23,788 nucleotides of DNA from Acidobacteriota bacterium (GTDB lineage: Bacteria > Acidobacteriota > Terriglobia > Terriglobales > Acidobacteriaceae). The notes under the pieces were generated by a model. It saw only the letters and a program-made list of their open reading frames with translations, was not told the DNA's origin and searched no databases. Positions 15,656 to 23,047 of the stretch are shown in pieces. A program made the translations under genes and the position numbers. The stretch's first letter is position 1; each line of letters starts with the position of its first letter. The stretch is from positions 1 through 23,788 of the forward strand of contig JAJYZK010000002.1 in assembly GCA_021799945.1 (NCBI GenBank), in the 5' to 3' direction.

Positions 15656-16302
15656 ATTTTGGCTTTGATCGCGCTTTGCGTGAATTGCAATATGCTTCCG
15701 GCGAGTCCTGGCCAGGTCTTCTGCCGAACCGAGCAATCAGGTTGAACTCAACCGGGGACCGGCCGCTCTCCGCCGCCTGCCCTCTTGACCGGGCTGTTCC
15801 GTTTTCAGAGCTTGTCAGGCCGGCCCGTTTTCCACATTCCCTTCAACACTCACATCGGCTCGCGATGGCGTGGCGGGGACCCCTACGCTTTAGTTGTAGT
15901 ATCGGCTAGTGCCTCGGCGTCATGAATCGCCGATCGCCCGCATCCCGGGAAATCGCTCCGGCGGCGGCTCACGCCGCGGCAGCGCTTGGCAACCCAGTGT
16001 TGCAATCCGGGAATCGGTCGCGCAATCTCTCCGCAGCCTCCGGCCGCATTCTCCTCAATTCGGCCTGAGCGTCGCAGAACCGGACGCGGCCCGGAAAAGT
16101 CCAAATTTTGCCTTCCCGGAGCATCCGGGCCCCGCTCAAAGCGGTTCCCGGGATGCCGGTCGGGGGAGGATTCTGCTTACACTCCAGGCGGTCGAGCGAG
16201 ACGAGATGCGGGAGGCGGTTCGCAGCTCCGCCATTTGCGGAACGGGCGCCGCCGGAGTAGAGGTTTTGCGCCTGGCATCGCTTCGGCGCGCATTTCAACC
16301 CG
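15656..16302. other. Gene-poor stretch between FlgM-like gene and the CADD-like gene
   Basis: About 650 bases with no supported gene. Frames on the two strands (15909-16481 plus, 15969-16427 minus) are open, but their translations are rich in Arg, Pro, Cys and Trp with no recognisable domain or ribosome binding site, and both run into the CADD-like gene. A perfect 12-bp inverted pair (GCATCCCGGGAA at 15940-15951, TTCCCGGGATGC at 16145-16156) brackets about 190 bases. No tRNA-like or CRISPR-like pattern was seen. The stretch may include remains of lost genes. Confidence 0.4.
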
Positions 16303-16974
16303 TCAGGGAAGAGTGGTGCGAGCCCTTTCGATTCCGTCCAAAGCATTCCACAGCGCCCCGGCCGCCCGTCCAACTCCCTCCAGCACCTGCGGGCCGCAGC
16401 CGGGCTCCTCTTCCAGGCTTCGGTCAATCAGCCCGCGCCACACCGCGGCGTGGCGCACATCGGCGGTCATATGCACGGTGAAATACTCGCCCGTCCGCTC
16501 GCTCGCGCCATAGAACTTCTTCAGTCCGCGCAGCTTCTCCCGCGCTATCGCCGGCACTTGCGACTCATAGGCATAAAAGGCGCCGAGCGCCCGGGGAAGG
16601 CTGGCTCGTTCGGCGATGGTCCGGAATGTCTCCACCAGGGCGGTCACCTCGTCCACCTTGACTCCGCCGCCTGCATTCCCGCCGAATCCCTCAGCGAACT
16701 GGCGCCATAAATCGCCATGCGAGCCCGCCTCGCTCTCCTCGTCGGCGGCGTTGGCCAGGATTGCCCGGCGAGCCGGGCCATCCTCCAGGCGCGAATGCAG
16801 CCGGGTGAGGTAGGTTGGAAAGGCGACGACGTGCCTGCCATACTGGGCGCCATAAAAGGCCAGTTGGCCCGGCGTTAATTCGCCTTTGGACCATGCCTGG
16901 TAAAAGGGATGCTTCAGCAGGTTGTAGCGCTCCAGCGTCTCGGCAACCTGCGCCCATAACTCTTGTGATGTCAT
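16303..16974 (-). CDS. CADD/PqqC-like diiron protein, probable para-aminobenzoate synthase
   Basis: 223 residues, all-helical heme-oxygenase-like fold (TenA/PqqC superfamily). In Chlamydia CADD and related proteins this fold makes para-aminobenzoate for folate by oxidising one of its own tyrosines. Metal ligands can be placed: E79 and H86 (EESEAGSH), E137 (FYAYESQVP), H168, D172 and H175 (VHMTADVRH). The E-to-H spacing of seven and the H-4-D-3-H spacing equal those I recall for CADD (E81, H88, E142, H174, D178, H181). Y25 in HPFYQAW stands where CADD has the sacrificed Tyr27, and K147 lies ten residues after E137 as Lys152 does in CADD. ATG at 16974 is preceded by GAGGAG at seven bases; upstream in-frame codons lack such a site and look non-coding. 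It is divergent from the sugar kinase. Other members of the fold (TenA, PqqC) are less likely. Confidence 0.8.
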   Translation of the reverse strand: MTSQELWAQVAETLERYNLLKHPFYQAWSKGELTPGQLAFYGAQYGRHVVAFPTYLTRLHSRLEDGPARRAILANAADEESEAGSHGDLWRQFAEGFGGNAGGGVKVDEVTALVETFRTIAERASLPRALGAFYAYESQVPAIAREKLRGLKKFYGASERTGEYFTVHMTADVRHAAVWRGLIDRSLEEEPGCGPQVLEGVGRAAGALWNALDGIERARTTLP

Positions 16975-17103
16975 GCTCCCGCTCCTCTTTCGTTCCATCT
17001 GTTCTTTTCGTCCTTTTGTCCTTCGGATCCTCGCTACGGGTTCTCGCTTCCAGAATCTGGCTCCCGGGCCACAGTTCCGGCGTTCCGAAGGTGGGACGTT
17101 TGC

Positions 17104-17120
17104 TGCAACGTTACGTTGCA
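17104..17120. promoter_or_regulatory. Operator-like palindrome between the CADD-like gene and the sugar kinase
   Basis: TGCAACGT-T-ACGTTGCA, perfect 8-bp arms with one central base. It lies 130 bases upstream of the CADD-like start and 76 bases upstream of the kinase start. The arms resemble LacI-family half sites (TGNAACG), and a related motif lies upstream of the isomerase-like gene. Confidence 0.5.
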
Positions 17121-17195
17121 CCCTCCTCTTTTGCAAGAGCCGCGGCCTCCGGCCGGGACCCTGCTTCCGGGATATGATTTCGGCGGGAGCGCGGC

Positions 17196-18125
17196 ATGGA
17201 GCTGGTGGCGATTGGCGAGATTCTCGCGGAGATGGTGGCGATCGAGCAGGGTCAGGGCTTCCTGGAACCGGGCCTGTTTGCCGGGCCCTATCCCAGCGGC
17301 GCGCCCGCCATCTTCGCCGCCCAAGCGGCGCGCACCGGCTGCCGCACCGCCTTGGTGGGGAGCGTGGGAGACGACGCCTTCGGAGAGTTGTGCCTCCAAC
17401 GGCTGGAGCGCAGCGGAGTGGACATGCGCTGGATCCGCCACATTCCCGGCCGTCCCACGGGAACCGCCTTTGTCTCCTATGAAAAGAACGGCAGCCGAAG
17501 CTTTGTCTTCAACCTCGTTCACTCCGCGGCGGGAATGCTGGAGCCCTCGCAGATGAGCCCCGAGCTCTTCCGCGGCTGCCGGGTCTTCCATGTGATGGGC
17601 ACATCCCTGATTGCCCCGGGGGTGGTGGAGGCGGTCCGGCTGGGCATCCGATTGGCCAGAGATGCCGGCGCGGAGATATCCTTCGATCCCAATATCCGCC
17701 CCGAGCTACTTACCAGCTCAGCCATTCGAGAGACGCTTGGGGAGATCCTCTGCGCCAGCAACATTTTTTTACCCAGCCAGGCGGATCTGGAGTACTTTTA
17801 TCCCGGCGTCCCGGAGCGACAGGCCGCGGCCTTGCTGCTGGAGCGGGGCATCCGGATGGTGGCTCTCAAGCGCGGAGATCGGGGCAGCCTCTACTTCGAT
17901 TCCGGGCAATGCATTGAGACCGCCGCTTTCCCCGCCGAAGTGGTCGATCCCACGGGCGCCGGAGACTGCTTCGGGGCCACCTTCCTCTCCTGCCTCATGC
18001 AGGGTCTTCCCCCGCGCAGAGCCCTACTGCTGGCCAACGCCGCGGGCGCTGCGGCCACCGAGCGCCGGGGGCCGATGGAAGGCGCCAGCAGCATGGAGGA
18101 GCTGGAACGGCGCGTGGCAAACTGA
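17196..18125 (+). CDS. PfkB-family sugar kinase, tagatose-kinase type
   Basis: 309 residues, ribokinase/PfkB fold, ATP-dependent cytoplasmic sugar kinase. The N-terminus VAIGEILAEMVAIEQGQGFLE and the block GPYPSGAPAIFAAQAARTG (30-48) are typical of the bacterial kinases annotated as tagatose kinase, distinct from ribokinase or KDG kinase, which have GGA.N.A at this place. TALVGSVGDDAFGE (51-64) follows, and the PfkB signature DPTGAGDCFGATF (251-263) holds the catalytic base D257. ISFDPNIRPE and NIFLPSQADLEYF are further family segments. ATG at 17196 has a weak GGGAG site. The gene runs convergently into fucP with 25 bases between stop codons. With the transporter and isomerase-like gene nearby it probably phosphorylates a ketose or deoxyketose; the exact sugar is not readable. 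Confidence 0.85.
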   Translation: MELVAIGEILAEMVAIEQGQGFLEPGLFAGPYPSGAPAIFAAQAARTGCRTALVGSVGDDAFGELCLQRLERSGVDMRWIRHIPGRPTGTAFVSYEKNGSRSFVFNLVHSAAGMLEPSQMSPELFRGCRVFHVMGTSLIAPGVVEAVRLGIRLARDAGAEISFDPNIRPELLTSSAIRETLGEILCASNIFLPSQADLEYFYPGVPERQAAALLLERGIRMVALKRGDRGSLYFDSGQCIETAAFPAEVVDPTGAGDCFGATFLSCLMQGLPPRRALLLANAAGAAATERRGPMEGASSMEELERRVAN

Positions 18126-18126
18126 G

Positions 18127-18140
18127 CGCCAGCCTTGGCG
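18127..18140. terminator. Small hairpin between convergent kinase and fucP genes
   Basis: CGCCA (18127-18131) pairs with TGGCG (18136-18140) around a four-base loop, within the 25 bases between the two stop codons. It is the only structure in the gap; the short stem and lack of a T-tract make it a weak candidate for a shared bidirectional terminator. Confidence 0.25.
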
Positions 18141-18150
18141 GGCTCCCGGA

Positions 18151-19470
18151 TCAGGCCGCCGCGGTCGGACGCGGGCGCAGGCGCGACCCGACAAAGCCAT
18201 AGAAGGCGATGTAGCAGAAGGCCGCCGCGGGAACCACATAGGCCGCCGCGATGCCGCCGCGCCACTGCGACACCAGGCCCATCACCGGGGTCAGCACAGC
18301 CCCTCCCACAATGGACATGATGATCAGCGAGCCGCCAATCTTGGTGTTGCCGCCCAGCCCGTCGATTCCCAGCGCAAAGATGGTGGGAAACATATTGGAC
18401 ATGAAGAAGCTGGTACAGAAGAGAGCCCACAACCCGATCCAGCCGGGATGCACCACGCCGACCGTGGTCAGGACCACATTGATCAGAGCATAAAGGCCCA
18501 TCAGGAGATTCGGTTTCACATACCGCATCAGGGAGGCGGAGCTGAATCGTCCCAGGGCGAAGGCCCCCAGCGTGCCGGTAAGGAGATACCCGGCGATCTT
18601 CTCCGGTTGGTGCGTCGAGTCCTGCACGTACTGGATGAAGTAGCTCCAGATGCCTACCTGCGCCCCCACATACAGAAACTGCGCGAAGATGGCCAGCAGA
18701 AAGTGCGGATACCGCAGCAGAGCGCGGAAGTTTCCCCGGCCCTCGCCGCCTTCGCCGTGCGCGGTGGCGATGGAGGGAAATTCTGTGCGCGCGATCAGCG
18801 CCGACCAGAGGAGGGCGATGGCGCCCAGGATGAGATAGGGGGCTACCACCCGCATGGTCTCGTGCCGCAGGTAGATGCGGTAGGTATGCGCGGCGCGCAT
18901 CGCCGCCACCTGCGCCGGGGTGAGTTCGACTCCGGAGAAGATGAAGATGGTTCCCAGAAGCACGCCGGCGATGGCGCCCAGAGGATTGAACGCCTGCGCG
19001 AGATTGAGCCGCCTGGCCGCGCTTTCCGGAGCTCCCATCTGCGCGATCAAAGGATTGGAGGCGGTTTCCAGGAAGGAAAGCCCGCTGGCGATCACAAACA
19101 GCGCGGCGAGGAAAAAGCCGTACCGCCCGATGAGGGCCGCAGGCAGGAAAAGACCCGCTCCCAGGCCGAAGAGCACAAGGCCGATCAGGATTCCCGGCTT
19201 GTAGCCCAGCCTCCGCATCAGAAGCGCGGCCGGAATGGCCAGAAGAAAATATCCGAGGTAGAAGGCGGATTGCACCAGACCCGCTTCAAACCTGGAAATG
19301 GCGAACGACTTCATGAACTGGCGGATCAGCACGTCGTTCAGATTGTTCGGAACGCCCCACAAAAAGAACAGCGCGGTGAGCACGGAAAATGGAAGCCCCG
19401 CTCCCGGAGGAACCAGAGGTTGGGACGAGCCTTTCTCTTCTCTCGCCCCAATCGAAGAGGATGCCAGCAT
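18151..19470 (-). CDS. fucP: FucP-type sugar:H+ symporter (major facilitator superfamily)
   Basis: 439 residues with about 12 hydrophobic helices; inner-membrane proton-driven sugar import. Similarity to E. coli FucP is clear in FFLWGVPNNLNDVLIRQF, AGLVQSAFYLGYFLLAIPA, LETASNPLIAQMG and RLNLAQAFNPLGAI. Further matches are FLYVGAQVGIWSYFI, YLLTGTLGAFALGRF, SNMFPTIFALGI and GGAVLTPVMGLVSQ. With the ATG at 19470 as start, the two acidic residues reported as important in FucP, D46 (NLND) and E135 (FLET), fall at the same numbers. An upstream TTG at 19509 would add 13 residues but is less likely; AAAGGA lies nine bases before the ATG. It follows the isomerase-like gene after 85 bases and is probably co-transcribed with it. 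The family also includes glucose, galactose and other transporters, so the substrate is inferred. Confidence 0.88.
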   Translation of the reverse strand: MLASSSIGAREEKGSSQPLVPPGAGLPFSVLTALFFLWGVPNNLNDVLIRQFMKSFAISRFEAGLVQSAFYLGYFLLAIPAALLMRRLGYKPGILIGLVLFGLGAGLFLPAALIGRYGFFLAALFVIASGLSFLETASNPLIAQMGAPESAARRLNLAQAFNPLGAIAGVLLGTIFIFSGVELTPAQVAAMRAAHTYRIYLRHETMRVVAPYLILGAIALLWSALIARTEFPSIATAHGEGGEGRGNFRALLRYPHFLLAIFAQFLYVGAQVGIWSYFIQYVQDSTHQPEKIAGYLLTGTLGAFALGRFSSASLMRYVKPNLLMGLYALINVVLTTVGVVHPGWIGLWALFCTSFFMSNMFPTIFALGIDGLGGNTKIGGSLIIMSIVGGAVLTPVMGLVSQWRGGIAAAYVVPAAAFCYIAFYGFVGSRLRPRPTAAA

Positions 19471-19555
19471 GCGAGCGTGTCCTTTCTCCGTCAGGGAGAC
19501 TGTGAGCAATCGCCGGCGGCCGGTCGCGCGCCGCAGACCGGGCGGCAGGCGGGAG

Positions 19556-21196
19556 TCAGTCGCCGCAGAGATGCACTTCGACGCCCATCGCGGAGAGCAT
19601 CGCCGCCTTGACCGCCAGGGCCCGATCGGCGGCCTCGGCCCCCGGAGCGTAGGCCACGTTCAAATGATTGGCGCGATGCCGGGCCATGAATTGATCGCGG
19701 TCGATCCCATGCAGCAGGGCATGCAGAATCGGCCATTGCGGGGTGACCGCCTTCCAGCGGCGGGCCGTCTCCGCGGCGGGCAATTCGATGGCGGTCGCCC
19801 GGCCCAGGTCCATGTGCAGCCGGCCGCCTTCGACAAAGACTCGGCTCCAGACCAGGTGGCCCGGCTTGCATATCCCTTTGAGCGTTCCCCCGCCGAGACG
19901 GAAATACATTGGAGGCTGCCGTTCGCTGCTGGCCTTGGCGTAGCCGCCGGCGATATGCGAGGCAGGGACCGCGCCCGAGATTTGAAATAGCCAAACGAAC
20001 TCATCGATCCCCTCGCCCCGGTAATGCTCACCCCAGCGAACATCATGCAGGGTGGTCGCCGGATCGAAGCCCATTGCCGTCCAGATGCGGCTGGTGGCCA
20101 GAGCATCCAGCCCGGCGCATTCATCCACCTCGTTGAAGTGGGGCAGCGGCCGGCCTGGGTACAGCTCCTTTCCGGCCGCATCGAAGACCGGCGGACGCTC
20201 GACATTGTTGAGCAGACCCTCCACCAGGTCGGAGGCGGGCGCCATGTCTTTCAGTCCCTGCTGGTATTGGATCCCGATCGCATCGCAACCGAACTCGTCC
20301 GCGATGCGCACGGCGGCGATGTACATCTTGCACTGCTCCAGAATCTGGCTGTCCGTGAGGTCCGTCTCCTCTGTCGTTCCCGTCACGAAGGTGAAGCCGC
20401 GATTGTCCAGCCATGCGCGGATCTTCCCGGCCTCGGAGTCCGAGACCCCACGCATCGAGGCGACCAGCGCCGACTGGCTCAGCCGCTCCTTGTACACGCC
20501 TGTGGAGTTGAGCAAATGGTCCTCCACAATGGCGTTGTACATGCCCATGCACCCTTCGTCGAAGACTCCCAGGATCGCCTTGCGCCGCTTGAGATCGGCG
20601 GCGAGAGCCTCTCCCAATGCTCTCTCCGCCGGCGGCAGAAGGGCCTGGTTCAGCGGCCGGACATGGCTGAGATCGTGATCGATCTTCCGCTCTCGGAGCC
20701 ATTGCCGCAGTTTGCCCAGGAAGAACGCGTCGTCGAAGTCCTTGCTCCACAGGGTGCTGAATTTCACTCCGGCCTTGTGCAGGCTGCCGTTCAGGTTCAG
20801 CATGCCCACCAGGCCCGGCCATTGGCCGGACCAGTTGGCGACCGTCAGGATGGGGCCGCGGTGACTCGCCAGCCCGGCGAGAAGGTGGTTGCTGTATTGC
20901 CAGACCGCCTCGGCCACCACGAGGGGCGCCTCCGGATGGATTCCGGCGAAGACATCCATGCCCATTCGCTGGCCGTAGAGAAATCCATGCCCCAGATCCG
21001 GCCGGTAGGGGTGGGCGCGGCGCAGCGTATACCCCTCGCGGCGGAAGGCCTCGGTAAGCTTTGCCTCCAGCTCCGCCTGCGCGGGCCAGCAGACCCTGTT
21101 CGCGGATTGGCGCAAGTCACCATTGGCGACCAGAAGAATCTCGCCCCGCGCGACCGGCGCGAGCTCCTCCAGCGCGGGGATTGGATACGACGCCAT
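19556..21196 (-). CDS. L-fucose/L-arabinose isomerase-like protein
   Basis: 546 residues, soluble. The overall plan matches the FucI/AraA fold. VFDEGCMGMYNAI (211-223) resembles the conserved 'D..CMGM' segment of the middle domain. GCDAIGIQYQQGLKDM (303-318) and HFNEVDECAGLDALATSRI (353-371) lie where FucI has its metal-site strands (compare ATENDMDGALTM). RANHLNVAYAP (508-518) matches the C-terminal 'ANH' segment with the metal-binding His (H511, like H528 of E. coli FucI). Two acidic ligands are expected; E356 or D358 fit one, the other is less clear, so catalysis is not certain. ATG at 21196 is preceded by AGGAGGG six bases upstream; a start further upstream lacks support. It heads a probable operon with fucP, and would convert an imported aldose to the ketose for the nearby kinase. 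It may act on a sugar other than L-fucose. Confidence 0.72.
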   Translation of the reverse strand: MASYPIPALEELAPVARGEILLVANGDLRQSANRVCWPAQAELEAKLTEAFRREGYTLRRAHPYRPDLGHGFLYGQRMGMDVFAGIHPEAPLVVAEAVWQYSNHLLAGLASHRGPILTVANWSGQWPGLVGMLNLNGSLHKAGVKFSTLWSKDFDDAFFLGKLRQWLRERKIDHDLSHVRPLNQALLPPAERALGEALAADLKRRKAILGVFDEGCMGMYNAIVEDHLLNSTGVYKERLSQSALVASMRGVSDSEAGKIRAWLDNRGFTFVTGTTEETDLTDSQILEQCKMYIAAVRIADEFGCDAIGIQYQQGLKDMAPASDLVEGLLNNVERPPVFDAAGKELYPGRPLPHFNEVDECAGLDALATSRIWTAMGFDPATTLHDVRWGEHYRGEGIDEFVWLFQISGAVPASHIAGGYAKASSERQPPMYFRLGGGTLKGICKPGHLVWSRVFVEGGRLHMDLGRATAIELPAAETARRWKAVTPQWPILHALLHGIDRDQFMARHRANHLNVAYAPGAEAADRALAVKAAMLSAMGVEVHLCGD

Positions 21197-21229
21197 GAAA
21201 TGCCCTCCTGCATGCTTTGCGCGGCTCCC

Positions 21230-21251
21230 CAGGCCGCCGGGGAACGGCCTG
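21230..21251. repeat. Hairpin in the leader of the isomerase-like gene
   Basis: CAGGCCG (21230-21236) pairs with CGGCCTG (21245-21251) around an eight-base loop, 34-55 bases upstream of the start codon. It may be a leader structure; no T-tract follows. Confidence 0.35.
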
Positions 21252-21270
21252 CTGCGCGAAAGCCGATAAC

Positions 21271-21283
21271 TGTAACGATTGCA
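21271..21283. promoter_or_regulatory. LacI-family-like operator upstream of the isomerase-fucP unit
   Basis: TGTAACGATTGCA fits the symmetric pattern TGNAANNNTTNCA common to LacI-family operators, and continues into CG so that TTGCAACG is also present. It lies 75-87 bases upstream of the isomerase-like start, a usual place for a repressor site. No LacI-type regulator gene is in the window. Confidence 0.4.
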
Positions 21284-21421
21284 ACGAATGCCGGGAGGCC
21301 GCGCCCCGCTCCCCCTCGCTAACACTACACCAGCGGGAATTGGGTTGAAAAATACCGGCGAAAGGGAAACCGGCCTGGGGCGCGCGGGGAGCGCTCCGCA
21401 CCGGAAGCTGCAAGCCGGCCG

Positions 21422-22696
21422 CTACCGGAATTCCGAAGAACGGCGACCGATATCTCTGCGGTAATGCATTCCTTCAAAATGGATGCTGCCCATCGCTTCG
21501 TAGGCGCGGGCGAGCGACTGCTCCAGCGTGGACCCCAGCGCGGTCACTCCCAGCACCCTGCCGCCGGCCGTCACCAAGCGGTCATCCATCCATGCGGAGC
21601 CGGAGTGGAAGATCTGGACTCCGGGCATTGCGGCGGCGGCATCCAGGCCGGTAATCAACCTCCCCGTAGGATAATTGCCGGGATACCCTTCCGAGGCCGC
21701 GATGACGCAGGCGGAACTCCCCGGCTTCCACTGCAGCGGCGTCTCCTGCAGGCGGCCCTCGACGCAGGCTTCGAGAACCTCCGCCAGATCGCTCTCCAGC
21801 CGCACCAGCAGGGCTTGCGTTTCCGGATCGCCGAAGCGGGCGTTGAACTCCAGAACCATGGGCCCCCGCGGCGTCATCATCAGGCCGCAATAGAGCACGC
21901 CGCAGAAGGGCGATCCCTCGTCCCGCATGCCTTCCACCGCGCGGAGAGCGATGTGCTGCAGGATCCACTCGCGCATCGAGGGGTCCAGCATGCCGTCGGT
22001 GGAATAGACTCCCATGCCTCCGGTGTTGGGGCCGGTATCGCCCTCGCCCGCGCGCTTGTGGTCTTGCGCCGGGGGCAGCGGGGAAACGCTGCGTCCATCG
22101 GTGAGCGTCAGAAACGAAAGCTCCTCGCCCGAAAGGAACTCTTCCAGCACCACGGCCCTCTCCGCCGCGCCCAGGAGGCCGCCGCCGAAGAGACCGGCGA
22201 TGGCGTCGGCCGCCTCGCGCCGGCTCTCGCAGACCACGACCCCCTTGCCGGAGGCCAATCCATCCGCCTTGACCACCACCGGCAAATGGAACAGGTCGAG
22301 CGCCTGCAGCGCCGCCTTTTCCGAGTGGGCCACCGCATAGGCGGCAGTCGGAATGGAGCGCCGCTGCATGAACTGCTTGGCGAATCCCTTGCTGCTCTCA
22401 AGCAGCGCCGCCTTGCGCGTCGGCCCGAAGACGGGAATCCCCCGGCGGGTCAGTTCGTCGCAGAGCCCCAGCGACAGCGGAAGCTCAGGGCCGACCACCA
22501 CCAGATCGGGCGCTTCGGCGGCGGCTACCCGAAGCAGATCGTCCAGATCCTTCTGGTTCACAGGGGCCAGGCGGGCGAGAGACGCAATGCCGGCGTTTCC
22601 CGGGGCGCAGACCACTTGCGATACGCGGCGGGAACGGGAGAGAGCCCAGACCAGCGCGTGCTCCCGGCCGCCCGATCCGATCACCAGAACTTTCAT
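21422..22696 (-). CDS. purD: Phosphoribosylamine-glycine ligase (GAR synthetase)
   Basis: Second step of purine synthesis: ATP-dependent joining of phosphoribosylamine and glycine. 424 residues, normal length. Family landmarks are MKVLVIGSGGREHALVWAL at the start, VVVGPELPLSLGLCDEL and GPTRKAALLESSKGFAKQFM. The ATP-grasp segment VVKADGLASGKGVVVC (about 140-155) is followed by PLPPAQDHKRAGEGDTGPNTGGMG, with the signature RFGDPETQ about 290. LITGLDAAAA and VLGVTALG lie in the C-terminal domain. ATG at 22696 has a modest AAGG site nine bases upstream. It stands alone, divergent from the NRAMP-family gene, and its 3' end is 225 bases from the isomerase-like gene. No other pur gene is present. Confidence 0.97.
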   Translation of the reverse strand: MKVLVIGSGGREHALVWALSRSRRVSQVVCAPGNAGIASLARLAPVNQKDLDDLLRVAAAEAPDLVVVGPELPLSLGLCDELTRRGIPVFGPTRKAALLESSKGFAKQFMQRRSIPTAAYAVAHSEKAALQALDLFHLPVVVKADGLASGKGVVVCESRREAADAIAGLFGGGLLGAAERAVVLEEFLSGEELSFLTLTDGRSVSPLPPAQDHKRAGEGDTGPNTGGMGVYSTDGMLDPSMREWILQHIALRAVEGMRDEGSPFCGVLYCGLMMTPRGPMVLEFNARFGDPETQALLVRLESDLAEVLEACVEGRLQETPLQWKPGSSACVIAASEGYPGNYPTGRLITGLDAAAAMPGVQIFHSGSAWMDDRLVTAGGRVLGVTALGSTLEQSLARAYEAMGSIHFEGMHYRRDIGRRSSEFR

Positions 22697-22813
22697 TGCC
22701 CGGCGCCTTGACTCATCGCATTCCAGTTCATCGCATCCTCGTCGCCCCGATCGTTACCGCATCGGAACTGCGACTCTGGAAAGACTACCGCAGGAGGAGT
22801 CAGCGGCGAAGGC

Positions 22814-22832
22814 CGGTCCGCCACGCGGACCG
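22814..22832. repeat. Strong hairpin in the purD upstream region
   Basis: CGGTCCGC (22814-22821) and GCGGACCG (22825-22832) form a perfect 8-bp stem with a three-base loop, 118-136 bases upstream of purD and over 200 bases upstream of the transporter gene. No T-tract follows on either strand, so a terminator is unlikely; an operator or leader structure is possible. Confidence 0.5.
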
Positions 22833-22852
22833 TGAGCCGGAAACCTCCGGAA

Positions 22853-22892
22853 TTAACTGTGGTTAAATAGAAAAGGGAAATATCGATATACT
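22853..22892 (+). promoter_or_regulatory. AT-rich promoter-like block between purD and the NRAMP-family gene
   Basis: A sharply AT-rich 40-base block in GC-rich DNA. It contains the small dyad TTAAC-TGTG-GTTAA (22853-22866) and, on the plus strand, TATACT (22887-22892), a near-consensus -10. The bases at the -35 position (TTAAAT, 22863-22868) match only partly. A transcript from here would have a leader of about 150 bases before the transporter start. The block could serve purD on the other strand as well. Confidence 0.4.
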
Positions 22893-23047
22893 CCAATTGG
22901 CGGCGCGGCTGGGCGGGGGAAGGGTTCCAGGACGGGGTGTGCGCGGTTTGGATGATCGCGGGCGCCCATCGGCAGGCGGGCCGCATTCGCGGTACGCTCG
23001 CGGAACGAAGCAACAGGAAACGACGGTTCGGAGCGGGGGCTTGAACG

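Noticed and set aside
15909..16481. 190-codon plus-strand frame and a 152-codon minus-strand frame (15969-16427)
   Set aside because: Both run into the CADD-like gene out of frame, have low-complexity translations, and show no start signals.
16975..17136. N-terminal extension of the CADD-like protein to an upstream start at 17136
   Set aside because: The added 54 residues are Arg-rich and unlike the family, would cover the operator-like palindrome, and the ATG at 16974 has a much better ribosome binding site.
17611..19611. A 666-codon plus-strand frame
   Set aside because: It crosses the kinase in another frame and the antisense of fucP, both well supported. The translation is low-complexity and has no family pattern.
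22697..23047. Riboswitch in the purD or NRAMP leader
   Set aside because: There are hairpins and an AT-rich block, but no conserved purine, Mn (yybP-ykoY) or Mg riboswitch core that I could recognise.
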